DNA of 64,000 nucleotides, taken from NCBI RefSeq assembly GCF_900109375.1, contig NZ_FOAB01000004.1:558001-622000 (forward strand), in the 5' to 3' direction. Of this stretch, positions 17,356 through 27,360 are shown one piece after another; position 1 is the stretch's first letter, and the number at the start of each line of letters is the position of its first letter. The stretch comes from Aquimarina amphilecti. Its GTDB lineage: Bacteria; Bacteroidota; Bacteroidia; Flavobacteriales; Flavobacteriaceae. A model generated the notes under the pieces. That model had not been told where the DNA came from. It saw only the letters and a list, made by a program, of their open reading frames with translations, and ran no database searches. The position numbers and the translations under genes are program-made.

Positions 17356-18537
17356 ATGAAAAAACTTCTTTTATTTACATTAGTCACACTATTATTAAGT
17401 TGTAGTAAATCGGATAAAACTATTCTGGACGAAACTATAGCAAAATTAAATACATTAGAGACTATAGAGTATAGAGCGCAAGTAACATTTCTTCCTAAAA
17501 AGGACGATAGAAATAATATTTTCGAAGGAAATTGTTTTTACGATTTTACTAGTAAAGATTCCTTGTTGGGTGCAAAATATCATTTCGTTATGGAGGATGG
17601 TGATGAACAAGTTTTTGATGGAGAAAAAATGTTTTATACTTCTGTTAAAGAAGAAAGAGTTTTATATGAAAATGATCCCAAGGATTATCAAGTGAATAGT
17701 TCAATTCTTGGATTACGTTCTTTATTAGAATTAAAAAAGGTGTTACCAACATTGGCAAGTGACTCTACAGTTATTCTTGAAAAGAGAGTAGATACAATCA
17801 TTAATAATGTAGAGTGTCGTCAATTTAATTTTTCAATCCCAGACAGATATATTTCAGATGGTAAATTGGTTAGAGTAGGAAAGGAGATGAAGGATTATAT
17901 ATATAATTATGAAATTTCAATTTCTAAAAATAATAAGTTACCTGTGTACATTAGGACTAGTAATTCTTTTGCTGATCAAGTGATCACAGCAGAGTTGAGT
18001 GATTTTGATATGGATGCTAAAAGAGATTCATCCGTATGGAGTTATGAAAGATTTCCGGAAGGGTATTTAACGATGACTGAGAGAGAATACTATAAGAGAG
18101 AAAGAATCAATATGGAAAGTAATATCGGAAAGAAAGCACCTGATTTTACATTACCAAGCCTTGCAGGAGATACAATATCATTATCAAAACTGGAGAATAA
18201 GCTTACTTTATTAGAATTTTGGTTTCCCAATTGTGGCGGATGTGTAGAAGCGGTACCTCATATAAATGAAATACAAAAAAGATATAAGAAAAACGGGTTA
18301 AGTATTTATGGAATAGAATTTACTAGATCTAATGATAAAGGGTTAAGGGATTATGTAGAAAAACAACATATAGAGATACCTACTTTATACCTTGGAAAAG
18401 GTACCGCTTCGTCTTATGGGACTTCTGCAGCTCCAACTTTTGTTTTGCTAAATGAACAAAAGGAGATTTTATACATACGTATGGGATTAGAAAAAGAAAC
18501 ACTTATAAAAATGATAGAAACTGAATTAGGTATTTAA
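17356..18537 (+). CDS. TlpA-like thioredoxin-fold lipoprotein
   Basis: A 393-residue lipoprotein (lipobox LLSC at 13-16). Residues about 20-240 form a beta-rich LolA-like or outer-membrane-lipoprotein sorting type domain. Residues about 257-393 are a redoxin domain beginning IGKKAPDFTLPSLAGDTISL with the redox pair C293-G-G-C296. It would reduce or isomerise disulfides or handle envelope oxidative stress. The GG dipeptide between the cysteines is unusual against the common GPC or PPC arrangement. Position downstream of BlaI/M56 suggests that it is the effector of this switch. Confidence 0.85.
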   Translation: MKKLLLFTLVTLLLSCSKSDKTILDETIAKLNTLETIEYRAQVTFLPKKDDRNNIFEGNCFYDFTSKDSLLGAKYHFVMEDGDEQVFDGEKMFYTSVKEERVLYENDPKDYQVNSSILGLRSLLELKKVLPTLASDSTVILEKRVDTIINNVECRQFNFSIPDRYISDGKLVRVGKEMKDYIYNYEISISKNNKLPVYIRTSNSFADQVITAELSDFDMDAKRDSSVWSYERFPEGYLTMTEREYYKRERINMESNIGKKAPDFTLPSLAGDTISLSKLENKLTLLEFWFPNCGGCVEAVPHINEIQKRYKKNGLSIYGIEFTRSNDKGLRDYVEKQHIEIPTLYLGKGTASSYGTSAAPTFVLLNEQKEILYIRMGLEKETLIKMIETELGI

Positions 18538-18560
18538 TTGTAGTTATTGTATTTATTTTG

Positions 18561-18596
18561 AGATTCGGGTTGTGATCAATCCGAATCTTTTCTTTT
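18561..18596 (+). terminator. Rho-independent terminator
   Basis: Stem AGATTCGGGTTG / CAATCCGAATCT (one G-U-type mismatch) followed by a T-rich tract. It closes the BlaI/M56/TlpA operon. Confidence 0.85.
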
Positions 18597-18703
18597 ATGT
18601 AAGGAATATTGTAACGTTTTGCTATTGTTTTCGTCATATAGATATAGGATGCTAATTTTATTAGCAAAACCTAAACTTTCATCAACCAAAAACTAAATAA
18701 ATC

Positions 18704-19042
18704 ATGAGACAGGACAGATCATTACTAGTTATTACCCATTTATCACAATTATTAGACCTTGTAACCGGGTTCGGAGGGTTTGTAGTACCATTAATATTAT
18801 GGCTTACACAAAGAGAACAAGTATTAGCAATGGATAATCACGGAAAATCAATTATGAATTTTCAGATAAGTATGTTTATTTATGCAATTGTTTGTATACC
18901 ATTAATACTATTATTTGGAGTAGGAATTTTAGGATTAATTGTTATAGGTATTTTATGCTTAGTATTCCCTATAATAAATGCAATTAAAGCTAGTAACGGA
19001 GAAGAACCATCATATCCGTTATCCATGGAAATTATAAAATAA
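18704..19042 (+). CDS. DUF4870 membrane protein
   Basis: A 112-residue protein with the DUF4870 layout: an initial helix (THLSQLLDLVTGFGGFVVPLILWLTQRE), a conserved NHGKSIMNFQIS segment, and two further helices ending PIINAIKASNGE. The family is a small Tic20-like membrane group of unknown function. It is a single gene bounded by terminators. Confidence 0.85.
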   Translation: MRQDRSLLVITHLSQLLDLVTGFGGFVVPLILWLTQREQVLAMDNHGKSIMNFQISMFIYAIVCIPLILLFGVGILGLIVIGILCLVFPIINAIKASNGEEPSYPLSMEIIK

Positions 19043-19052
19043 TGAATAAGAA

Positions 19053-19079
19053 AAAGGGCCGATTATAAATCGGCCCTTT
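19053..19079. terminator. Bidirectional terminator
   Basis: Perfect 12-bp stem AAAGGGCCGATT / AATCGGCCCTTT with an ATA loop, between the converging DUF4870 and amtB genes. A run of A on the left gives the T tract for the minus strand. Confidence 0.9.
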
Positions 19080-19106
19080 CTATAAATATATAAGTTGAAT
19101 TAAATT

Positions 19107-20360
19107 CTAGTGTTGATTTAATCTAAAATCTGGATAAGCATCCATTCCATGTTCATGACCGTCAAGACCATCAATTTCTTCTTTTTCAGAAACTCTAATA
19201 CCGATAGTTTTCTTTAATGCAAATATGATAATAAATGAGGTTGCTACACAAAATCCACCAGCAGCTAATACACCAACTCCTTGTACTAAGAATTGATCAA
19301 AACCAGCTTTCGCTCCGAAGATCCCAACAGCTAATGTTCCCCAAATACCACAGATTAAGTGAACCGCAATAGCCCCTACTGGATCATCTAATCTTAATTT
19401 ATCGATTAATGCTACACCAAATACAATGATTGCACCAGCAATTGCGCCAATTAACACCGCATCTGTTGGTGTCATCTGATCGGCCCCAGCAGTAATACCT
19501 ACTAATCCACCTAAAATACCATTTAGGAACATTGTTAAGTCATAGTTCTTGTATAATAGTGTAGAAACTAAAAATGCAACAACTCCACCTGCAGCGGCAG
19601 CAAGAGATGTAGTTACTAATGTAAGAGATGTTCCAGCCGCATCAGCAGAAAGTACAGAACCACCATTAAACCCAAACCATCCTAACCAAAGAATTAATAC
19701 ACCAGCCGCAGCTAAGGGAATGTTATGACCCGGTATCGCTTGTGGTTTACCATCAGAACCGAATTTACCAATTCTAGATCCTAATAACCATACAGCTACT
19801 AAAGCTGCCCATCCTCCTACAGAGTGAACTAATGTAGAACCAGCAAAGTCATAAAATCCTTCAGCTTCACCAATCTGGAAAGATGATAAGAACCCGCCTC
19901 CCCATTGCCAAGATCCCACAATTGGGTATACTAATCCTACATATACTATGGTGAAAATCATAAAAGCTCCAAGCTTAATACGTTCTGCAACAGCACCAGA
20001 AACTATTGTAGCAGCTGTAGCAGCAAACATTCCTTGAAAAAGAAAATCTGTCCAATATGTATATCCTTCATTATATGTTAAATCTAAGGCTCCTTCTACG
20101 ACTGGAGAACTCAATCCAAAACCTGCAAATCCAATAAATCCTGCTGCATCTTTTTCAAAACCAGGATACATTAAATTGAATCCTACTAAACAGTATAGTA
20201 ATAAACCTACACAGATGATGAATACGTTTTTGAAAAGAATATTAATTGTGTTTTTTTGACGAGTTAATCCAATTTCTAAAAAAGAGAAACCCAAATGCAT
20301 GAAAAAGACCAGTGCTGTACACACCATCATCCATACGTTGTTTATAGTTAACATTTCCAT
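19107..20360 (-). CDS. amtB: Ammonium transporter
   Basis: A 417-residue Amt/MEP/Rh channel with eleven hydrophobic helices. It moves ammonia/ammonium across the inner membrane as a trimer. The conserved twin-histidine positions are seen in FAGSTLVHSVGGW and in IAVHLICGIWG. The start is the ATG at 20360. The P-II gene lies 60 bases upstream on the same strand, the usual glnK-amtB order, so channel activity is presumably gated by the P-II protein. Expression should rise under nitrogen limitation. Confidence 0.95.
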   Translation of the reverse strand: MEMLTINNVWMMVCTALVFFMHLGFSFLEIGLTRQKNTINILFKNVFIICVGLLLYCLVGFNLMYPGFEKDAAGFIGFAGFGLSSPVVEGALDLTYNEGYTYWTDFLFQGMFAATAATIVSGAVAERIKLGAFMIFTIVYVGLVYPIVGSWQWGGGFLSSFQIGEAEGFYDFAGSTLVHSVGGWAALVAVWLLGSRIGKFGSDGKPQAIPGHNIPLAAAGVLILWLGWFGFNGGSVLSADAAGTSLTLVTTSLAAAAGGVVAFLVSTLLYKNYDLTMFLNGILGGLVGITAGADQMTPTDAVLIGAIAGAIIVFGVALIDKLRLDDPVGAIAVHLICGIWGTLAVGIFGAKAGFDQFLVQGVGVLAAGGFCVATSFIIIFALKKTIGIRVSEKEEIDGLDGHEHGMDAYPDFRLNQH

Positions 20361-20420
20361 TATATAATTGACTATTAAAAGTTATTTTTTGTTTTCAGTT
20401 GGTAATTTTTTGTGTGGTGG

Positions 20421-20759
20421 TTAGGATAGTGTGGAGCCACCTTTTTCAGAAGTACGAATTCGATATGCTTCTTTTATATCAGACACAAATACTTTTCCGT
20501 CTCCGACTTCTCCTGTTTTACCAGCTTCAAGAATTGCTGATACAGCAGCTTCTTCAAACTCATCGTTTACTACGATTGATAAAAAACGTCTCTGGATATC
20601 TGTTGTGCTATATGAGATTCCACGATATACGTGACCTTGTTTTTCATTACCTACACCAGTAACATCCCAATAAGAAAAGAATGTGATACCTTTTTCATGT
20701 AAAGCTTCTTTTACAACACGGTATTTTGATCTTCTGATGATTGCTTCTATTTTCTTCAT
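20421..20759 (-). CDS. glnK: P-II family nitrogen regulator
   Basis: A 112-residue P-II signal protein. It opens MKKIEAIIRRSKYRVVKEAL, the T-loop contains HVYRGISY (Tyr at the site uridylylated in E. coli), and the B and C loop motifs TGEVGDGKVFV and EAYRIRTSEKG are present. P-II proteins bind ATP, ADP and 2-oxoglutarate and control ammonium channels and glutamine synthetase. It differs from E. coli GlnK between the T-loop and the core (STTDIQRRFLSIVV). Symbol chosen from its position next to amtB. Confidence 0.92.
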   Translation of the reverse strand: MKKIEAIIRRSKYRVVKEALHEKGITFFSYWDVTGVGNEKQGHVYRGISYSTTDIQRRFLSIVVNDEFEEAAVSAILEAGKTGEVGDGKVFVSDIKEAYRIRTSEKGGSTLS

Positions 20760-21196
20760 AAAGACTAAAAAGTTAAAATTAATGTTAAATCTGTGTCAAA
20801 AATATGTGAATTACTTTTTAGCCTCAAAATTTTGAAGGGTAATCATAGTATTTTTATCATTTTGAAATATTTACCCCCTAAAAAATTAGGGGTGTGTATT
20901 TTTTGAAGAAATAAATGAGGATTTCGCAGTAAGGTGTTTCTACTTTTTTACGAAAACGTTTTCATACCCTTTTTTTGATTCTAAATTGCTGTAAACCCTT
21001 ATGTTATTTGGTGTTTTTAACCAAAAACCGCGTTATTAAATTCGTAATTTGAAGTCTTTATTTTAGGATTCTATTAGTTAAATAGTACTTTTTTTGTTGA
21101 GCTCTAAAAAGTGATGTTCGATAAGCCCTTTTTCTTTTTCCTTCCTTAAGGTTTTGTTAATTTCAACAACTTGAAACACTTTAGAGCGGAAATAAT
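20760..21196. other. Divergent regulatory region between glnK and gltB
   Basis: About 440 bases with no gene. It holds the glnK promoter (separate entry), an inverted repeat CCCCTA-AAAAAT-TAGGGG at 20875-20892, and AT-rich leader for gltB. The repeat lies between the two genes and could be an operator for a nitrogen regulator, or a short structured leader. No clear Bacteroidota promoter was found for gltB. Confidence 0.45.
20797..20827 (-). promoter_or_regulatory. glnK-amtB promoter
   Basis: On the minus strand a TTG (20825-20827) and TATTTTTG (20797-20804) are spaced by 20 bases, matching TTG-N19/20-TAnnTTTG. Transcription would begin near 20791, about 30 bases before the glnK start. Confidence 0.7.
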
Positions 21197-24100
21197 ATGA
21201 AGAAACAAGGAATGTATCTACCAGAATTCGAACACGACGCATGTGGTGCCGGATTTATTTGTAGTTTAGAAGGGAAGAAGTCTAATGATATTATTCATAA
21301 GGCACTTGAAATTCTGGAAAAATTAGAACATCGTGGAGCTGTAAGTTCAGATGGAAAAACAGGAGATGGAGCCGGAATACTAATAGATATCCCTCATGAT
21401 TTCTTTGTAGAAAACTGTCCGTTTGAGTTACCAAAAGCAGGAGAATATGCTGTAAGTAATGTGTTTTTACCTAAAAAAGAAAATCAAAGACAATTTTGTG
21501 TTGATACTTTTGAAAAGAATATTACTGGTCAAGGTCTTGTTCTTTTAGGTTGGAGGGATGTACCTGTTGATACTGTACATTTAGGAGAAATAGCAGCTAT
21601 AACTGAACCATCGATTAAGCAGATTTTTATTGGTAAAAGTGACAAGGATCAAAGTTATTTTGATTTTAACCTAAAATTATTCACAGCTCGTAAGGTTACA
21701 GAACATGAAATATATAGTTCTAAATTATCTGAGAATAAGTTTTTCTATCTACCTAGTTTATCTACCAAAACATTGATATTCAAGGGGCTGTTAATGCCAG
21801 AAGATATTAAATTGTATTATACAGATCTTATGGATCCGAAAGTGGTAACAAGATTAGCTTTGGTACACCAACGTTTTTCGACAAATACCTTTCCTACTTG
21901 GGATTTAGCTCAACCATTCCGATATATGTGTCATAATGGTGAGATTAATACATTAAGAGGGAATGTTACCAGAATGCGTTCTAGAGAAGAATTATTAGAA
22001 AGTGAGTGGTTTGGAGATGATATAAAAAAAATATTACCAGTAGTTCTTAAAGGAAAATCGGATTCTGCATCTATGGATATGGTTGTAGAATTATTGTTAA
22101 TGACAGGAAGATCACTTCCAGAAGTTATGATGATGATGGTTCCAGAAGCTTGGGAGAAGAACTCAGAAATGTCTGAAGCTAAAAAAGCATTTTACGAATA
22201 CAATTCGTGCGCAATGGAACCGTGGGATGGTCCAGCATCTATTCCATTTACAGATGGAAATTATATTGGAGCAGTGTTGGATAGGAACGGATTAAGACCT
22301 TCTCGTTATACAGTTACAAAAGATGGATATGTAATTATGTCTTCTGAAACTGGTGTGGTAGATATAGCGCCAAGCAACCTAGAATTTCACGGTAGACTAG
22401 AACCAGGTAAGATGTTCTTGGTAAATATGGATGAAGGTAGAATTGTTAATGATGAGGAAATAAAGGAAGAGATTGCATCAAAACATCCTTATAGAGAATG
22501 GTTAAACAATAATTTAGTGCACCTAAAAGATATTGGTTATAATGATTGTCCTTTGTTTTTAGGAGAAGAAACTATTGATAAGCGTAAAGAAGTATTTGGA
22601 TATACTCAGGAAGATATAGATACCATTATAGTTCCAATGAGTCAGTTAGCAAAAGAGCCAATAGGTTCCATGGGATCAGATACTCCAATTGCAGTACTCT
22701 CACAAAGATCTCAACTGATTTACAACTATTTTAAGCAGTTATTTGCGCAGGTAACAAATCCTCCTTTAGATGGAATTCGTGAAGAACTAATTACGGATAT
22801 TAGTTTAACACTAGGAGCAGATCACAATATTTTTAATATTGACGAAAAGCATTGTAATAAATTAAAGATCCAGAACCCTGTTATTTCTAAAGAAGATTTA
22901 GATAAGATAAAAACATATTCAGATAAAGGCTTTAAGGCAACTTCTGTTTCTATGTTATATAATATTAATAGAGGACTTAATGGTTTAGAAGATGCATTAG
23001 AATCTACTTTAGAAAAAGTATCAGAAGCAATAGATGATGGAAGTAATATTATCATACTTTCTGATAGAAATATAAGTAAACACCGAGCTCCGATTCCAGC
23101 ATTATTAGCTTGTTCTTTTGTTAATAGTGGTTTACAGAAATTAGGAAAACGATCTCAGGTAAGTATAATTGTAGAATCTGCTGAACCGAGAGAAGTACAT
23201 CATTTTGCTTTATTATTTGGATATGGTGCTAGTGCTATAAATCCTTATATGGTAAATGAAATTATAAAAGAACAAATTGAAGATAATAATATTACTGAAT
23301 TAGCAGCAGAAGAAGCTGTTAATAATTACAATAAAGCAGTAGGTAAAGGAGTATTGAAGGTGATGAACAAAATTGGTATCTCTACTTTGAATTCCTATCG
23401 CAGTTCTCAACTTTTCGAGTGTATTGGTATCAATACTAAAGTAGTCGATAAATATTTCCCGAATACAGCTACTAGAATTCAAGGAATTGGATTGTACGAA
23501 ATCGAAAAGGAAATTGCTAAGCGTCATAAAAGAGCTTATATCGAAAGAGAAGTAGATGCAGATTTAGATTTAGAAATAGGAGGGCAATATAGATGGAGAC
23601 GAAATGGAGAAAAACATCAATTTAATCCACTTTCTGTAGCTAAACTTCAGAAATCTGTTAGAGATAACGATCCTAAGACTTATAAGGAATATGCCAGTTT
23701 AATCAATGAGCAGTCAAAAAGCTTAATGACTATTCGAGGATTATTAGAGTTTTCTAATTATGATCCAATTCCATTAGATGAGGTAGAGCCTTGGACAGAA
23801 ATTGTAAAACGTTTTAAAACGGGAGCAATGTCATATGGGTCTATAAGCCAGGAAGCACATGAGAACCTTGCAGTTGCTATGAACCGTATTGGCGGAAAGA
23901 GTAACTCTGGAGAAGGAGGAGAAAATCCATTACGTTTTTATAAAGATGTAAATGGTGATTGGAAAAATAGTGCGATTAAGCAAGTTGCTTCAGGTAGGTT
24001 TGGTGTTTCATCAAACTATCTGACAAATGCCGCTGAGATACAGATTAAAATGGCTCAAGGAGCTAAACCAGGAGAAGGTGGTCAACTACCTGGTGCAAAA

Positions 24101-25696
24101 GTAAATCCGGAGATAGCTAAAACTCGTAACTCTACTCCATATGTTGGATTGATTTCACCACCACCACATCATGATATTTATTCGATTGAAGATCTATCTC
24201 AGTTAATATATGATTTGAAATCTGCTAACAGAGATGCCCGAATTAATGTAAAATTGGTATCAGAAGTAGGAGTAGGGACTGTAGCTGCAGGAGTAGCAAA
24301 AGCGAAAGCAGATGTTGTATTAATATCTGGATTTGATGGAGGAACAGGAGCATCACCGTTAACATCATTAAAACATGCAGGTTTGCCTTGGGAATTAGGA
24401 ATTGCTGAGGCGCAACAAACCTTAGTGGGTAATAATTTAAGGAGCCGTATCGTATTAGAGTGTGATGGACAATTGAAAACAGGACGAGATGTAGCCGTGG
24501 CCTGTCTTTTAGGAGCAGAAGAATTTGGTTTTGCAACTGCACCTTTAGTAGCATCTGGATGTATTATGATGCGTGTATGTCACTTAAATACGTGTCCAGT
24601 AGGTATTGCAACTCAAAATCCAGAATTGCGTAAGAAATTTAAAGGAAAACCAGAGCATGTAGTAAACTATATGTATTTCGTAGCTCAAGAGCTAAGAGAG
24701 ATTATGGCACAACTTGGTTTCCGTACAATTAATGAAATGGTTGGACAAGTCCATAAACTAGATCGAAAACAAGCAATTGAACATTATAAGACTGCTGGGG
24801 TTGATCTCTCGCCAATATTACATCAGGTGGAAGCTTCAGAAGGAGTAGGGATATACAATTCAGAAATACAAGATCATGGTTTAGGAAAATCTATAGATTT
24901 CGAAATAATAGAACAAGCGCATCAAGCATTGTTTAGAAAAGAAAAGACAACCTTAGATTTTGATATTACGAATACAGATAGAGCGGTTGGTGCTATTCTT
25001 AGTAATGAGATTTCTAAAATATATGGAGCACAAGGGTTACCCGAAAGTACACTGAAGTTAAATTTCACGGGTGCAGCAGGACAAAGTTTTGGTGCTTTTG
25101 CAACCAAAGGATTAACAATGATTGTGAATGGGAATACTAATGATTATTTAGGAAAAGGACTTTCTGGAGCTAAATTAATTATCAAAGTACCTGATGAAGC
25201 AACACTTGTACCAGAAAACAATGTAATTACAGGTAATGTTACTTTATATGGAGCAACAGATGGAGAAGTATTTATAAACGGTAAGGCTGGAGAACGTTTC
25301 TGTGTTCGTAATTCTGGTGCCAAAGCTGTGGTAGAAGGTATAGGAGATCATGGTTGTGAATATATGACAGGAGGAGTTGCTGTTATTTTAGGAGAAGTAG
25401 GAAGAAACTTTGGAGCAGGAATGTCTGGTGGTATTGCATATATATATGATGATAAAAAGACATTCGAGGCACATTGTAATAAAGACGCATTAAACTTAGA
25501 TCCTGTAGAAATATCAGAAGATGTATTGGAATTAAAAGACTTAATAGAATCACATTACAACGCAACCTTAAGCCCTTTGGCACAAAGAATTCTGGAAAAT
25601 TGGGAGAGTGAATTACCAAAATTCATTAAGATTTTCCCAGAGGAGTATAAACAAGCTTTAAAAAGATTAGAAGAAGAAAAACTAGCACAAGCATAA
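21197..25696 (+). CDS. gltB: Glutamate synthase, large (alpha) subunit
   Basis: A 1499-residue glutamine:2-oxoglutarate amidotransferase subunit. The class II glutaminase nucleophile is C16 after a short propeptide (FEHDA then CGAGF). The central and FMN domains carry FKTGAMSYGSISQEAHE and GGKSNSGEGGE, and the 3Fe-4S region is seen in CHLNTCPVGIATQ. The C-terminal beta-helix domain follows. It makes glutamate from glutamine and 2-oxoglutarate. The length is normal. gltD starts 12 bases downstream. Together with the divergent glnK-amtB operon it forms an ammonium assimilation unit. Confidence 0.97.
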   Translation: MKKQGMYLPEFEHDACGAGFICSLEGKKSNDIIHKALEILEKLEHRGAVSSDGKTGDGAGILIDIPHDFFVENCPFELPKAGEYAVSNVFLPKKENQRQFCVDTFEKNITGQGLVLLGWRDVPVDTVHLGEIAAITEPSIKQIFIGKSDKDQSYFDFNLKLFTARKVTEHEIYSSKLSENKFFYLPSLSTKTLIFKGLLMPEDIKLYYTDLMDPKVVTRLALVHQRFSTNTFPTWDLAQPFRYMCHNGEINTLRGNVTRMRSREELLESEWFGDDIKKILPVVLKGKSDSASMDMVVELLLMTGRSLPEVMMMMVPEAWEKNSEMSEAKKAFYEYNSCAMEPWDGPASIPFTDGNYIGAVLDRNGLRPSRYTVTKDGYVIMSSETGVVDIAPSNLEFHGRLEPGKMFLVNMDEGRIVNDEEIKEEIASKHPYREWLNNNLVHLKDIGYNDCPLFLGEETIDKRKEVFGYTQEDIDTIIVPMSQLAKEPIGSMGSDTPIAVLSQRSQLIYNYFKQLFAQVTNPPLDGIREELITDISLTLGADHNIFNIDEKHCNKLKIQNPVISKEDLDKIKTYSDKGFKATSVSMLYNINRGLNGLEDALESTLEKVSEAIDDGSNIIILSDRNISKHRAPIPALLACSFVNSGLQKLGKRSQVSIIVESAEPREVHHFALLFGYGASAINPYMVNEIIKEQIEDNNITELAAEEAVNNYNKAVGKGVLKVMNKIGISTLNSYRSSQLFECIGINTKVVDKYFPNTATRIQGIGLYEIEKEIAKRHKRAYIEREVDADLDLEIGGQYRWRRNGEKHQFNPLSVAKLQKSVRDNDPKTYKEYASLINEQSKSLMTIRGLLEFSNYDPIPLDEVEPWTEIVKRFKTGAMSYGSISQEAHENLAVAMNRIGGKSNSGEGGENPLRFYKDVNGDWKNSAIKQVASGRFGVSSNYLTNAAEIQIKMAQGAKPGEGGQLPGAKVNPEIAKTRNSTPYVGLISPPPHHDIYSIEDLSQLIYDLKSANRDARINVKLVSEVGVGTVAAGVAKAKADVVLISGFDGGTGASPLTSLKHAGLPWELGIAEAQQTLVGNNLRSRIVLECDGQLKTGRDVAVACLLGAEEFGFATAPLVASGCIMMRVCHLNTCPVGIATQNPELRKKFKGKPEHVVNYMYFVAQELREIMAQLGFRTINEMVGQVHKLDRKQAIEHYKTAGVDLSPILHQVEASEGVGIYNSEIQDHGLGKSIDFEIIEQAHQALFRKEKTTLDFDITNTDRAVGAILSNEISKIYGAQGLPESTLKLNFTGAAGQSFGAFATKGLTMIVNGNTNDYLGKGLSGAKLIIKVPDEATLVPENNVITGNVTLYGATDGEVFINGKAGERFCVRNSGAKAVVEGIGDHGCEYMTGGVAVILGEVGRNFGAGMSGGIAYIYDDKKTFEAHCNKDALNLDPVEISEDVLELKDLIESHYNATLSPLAQRILENWESELPKFIKIFPEEYKQALKRLEEEKLAQA

Positions 25697-25708
25697 ACGA
25701 TAATAGAC

Positions 25709-27172
25709 ATGGGAAAGATAACTGGATTTTTAGAATTTGAGAGAGAGATCGAACAGTACCAGCCTGTTAAAGATCGTATAAAAGGATATAAAGAGTTTAC
25801 CGTTCCTATGGAGGAAAGTAAACTTAAAAATCAAGGAGCAAGATGTATGGATTGTGGAATTCCATTTTGTCATAGTGGTTGTCCATTAGGAAATTTAATT
25901 CCTGATTTTAATGATGCTGTGTATCGTGGTAAATGGGAGAAAGCAACGAGAATATTACATTCTACTAATAATTTTCCTGAATTTACAGGTAGATTATGTC
26001 CAGCACCTTGTGAAGAAGCGTGTGTTCTTGGGATTAATGAAGATCCTGTTACTATAGAAAATATAGAAAAGAATATAGTTGAAGAAGCCTTTAAAAATGG
26101 ATGGATAAAAGCAAACCCTCCAAAAGAAAGAACGGGTAAGACTGTTGCGGTAATTGGATCTGGACCTGCGGGACTTGCCACTGCCCAACAATTGAATCGA
26201 GCGGGACATTTAGTGACTGTTTTTGAAAGAGATGAAAAGGTAGGAGGGTTATTACGTTATGGAATTCCTGATTTTAAGATGGAAAAAAATGTAATTGATC
26301 GTAGAATTATTGTTTTAGAAGAAGAAGGTATAGTTTTTAAAACGAACACACATATAGGAAAAGATATTAAAGCAGATGAACTGAAAGCTGATTTTGATGC
26401 AGTAGTATTATGTACAGGAGCTACAGTAAGACGTAATTTACCGGTAAAAGGTATAGACTTAAAAGGTGTAGTTCAGGCAATGGATTTTCTTCCTCAGAAT
26501 AATCGTAGAGTAGATGGGATTAAAGATTTAGGAGAGGAAATTTTAGCAACTGATAAAGATGTAATTGTGATAGGAGGAGGAGATACAGGATCAGATTGTA
26601 TTGGAACTTCTGTGCGACATGGGGCGACTTCAGTGACGAATTTCGAGATTATGGGTAAAGGAACTATAGAGCGTCCTTCGAACCAACCTTGGCCGTTTTG
26701 GCCAATGAGATTAAGAACGAGTTCTTCTCATAAAGAAGGAGTAGAACGTAATTGGAGTATTTCTACCAAGGAATTTTTGGGAGATGAAAAAGGTAACCTA
26801 AGAGGTTTAATAACTTTTGAAGTTGAATGGGTAAAAGAAAATGGTCGTTTTAGGCTACAAGAAGTTCCAGACACCGATAAAGAATGGAAATGTGAATTAG
26901 CTTTATTAGCATTAGGATTTACTGGATCGGAACCTACAATTGCAGAACAATTAGGTATTGATATGGATGCTAGAACAAATATCAAGGCTACCGAGGAGAA
27001 CTATGCAACTAATGTAAAGGGTGTTTTTGCTGCAGGTGATACACGACGAGGACAATCATTAATTGTTTGGGCAATCGCAGAAGGTAGACAAGCTGCATAT
27101 CATATAGATAAATATCTTATGGGGAGTTCTAACTTACCCCTTAAAGGAGATGGAGATTTACCAAGAATTTAG
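25709..27172 (+). CDS. gltD: Glutamate synthase, small (beta) subunit
   Basis: A 487-residue FAD- and NAD(P)H-dependent subunit that feeds electrons to GltB. Two N-terminal 4Fe-4S clusters are provided by CMDCGIPFCHSGCPLGN and CPAPCEEACVLG. The FAD site is VIGSGPAGLATAQQL at about 148-162 and a second nucleotide site is IGGGDTGSDC. The late GVFAAGDTRRGQSLIVWAI is conserved. It is the second gene of the gltBD operon. Confidence 0.97.
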   Translation: MGKITGFLEFEREIEQYQPVKDRIKGYKEFTVPMEESKLKNQGARCMDCGIPFCHSGCPLGNLIPDFNDAVYRGKWEKATRILHSTNNFPEFTGRLCPAPCEEACVLGINEDPVTIENIEKNIVEEAFKNGWIKANPPKERTGKTVAVIGSGPAGLATAQQLNRAGHLVTVFERDEKVGGLLRYGIPDFKMEKNVIDRRIIVLEEEGIVFKTNTHIGKDIKADELKADFDAVVLCTGATVRRNLPVKGIDLKGVVQAMDFLPQNNRRVDGIKDLGEEILATDKDVIVIGGGDTGSDCIGTSVRHGATSVTNFEIMGKGTIERPSNQPWPFWPMRLRTSSSHKEGVERNWSISTKEFLGDEKGNLRGLITFEVEWVKENGRFRLQEVPDTDKEWKCELALLALGFTGSEPTIAEQLGIDMDARTNIKATEENYATNVKGVFAAGDTRRGQSLIVWAIAEGRQAAYHIDKYLMGSSNLPLKGDGDLPRI

Positions 27173-27207
27173 TTTTTTAGAATCTAATATTTAATATTAG
27201 TGTTAAT

Positions 27208-27243
27208 AAAGGCTGCTAACTAATTTATTAGCAGCCTTTCTGC
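27208..27243 (+). terminator. Rho-independent terminator of gltBD
   Basis: Stem AAAGGCTGCTAA / TTAGCAGCCTTT (12 bp) with an 8-base loop, 36 bases after the gltD stop. Confidence 0.9.
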
Positions 27244-27275
27244 ATAATAATTCCTTTGCAATTTAGAACAAATGA

Positions 27276-27310
27276 AAAATGCCGCTACTAATTTTAAGTA
27301 ACAGCATTTT
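27276..27310 (-). terminator. Terminator of the second M56 operon
   Basis: On the minus strand AAAATGCTGTTACT pairs with AGTAGCGGCATTTT (G-U pairs allowed) around a 7-base loop, ending in T. It lies about 50 bases past the stop of the repeat-bearing M56 gene. Confidence 0.7.
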
Positions 27311-27360
27311 CTATGATTGATGAATGTATAAATGATAGATTAGTTCTTGACAATATTCAT

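Noticed and set aside
24243..24554. Long leucine-rich antisense frames within gltB (also 25383-25619)
   Set aside because: They are shadows of the strongly biased gltB codons on the opposite strand, with no start context or conservation argument.
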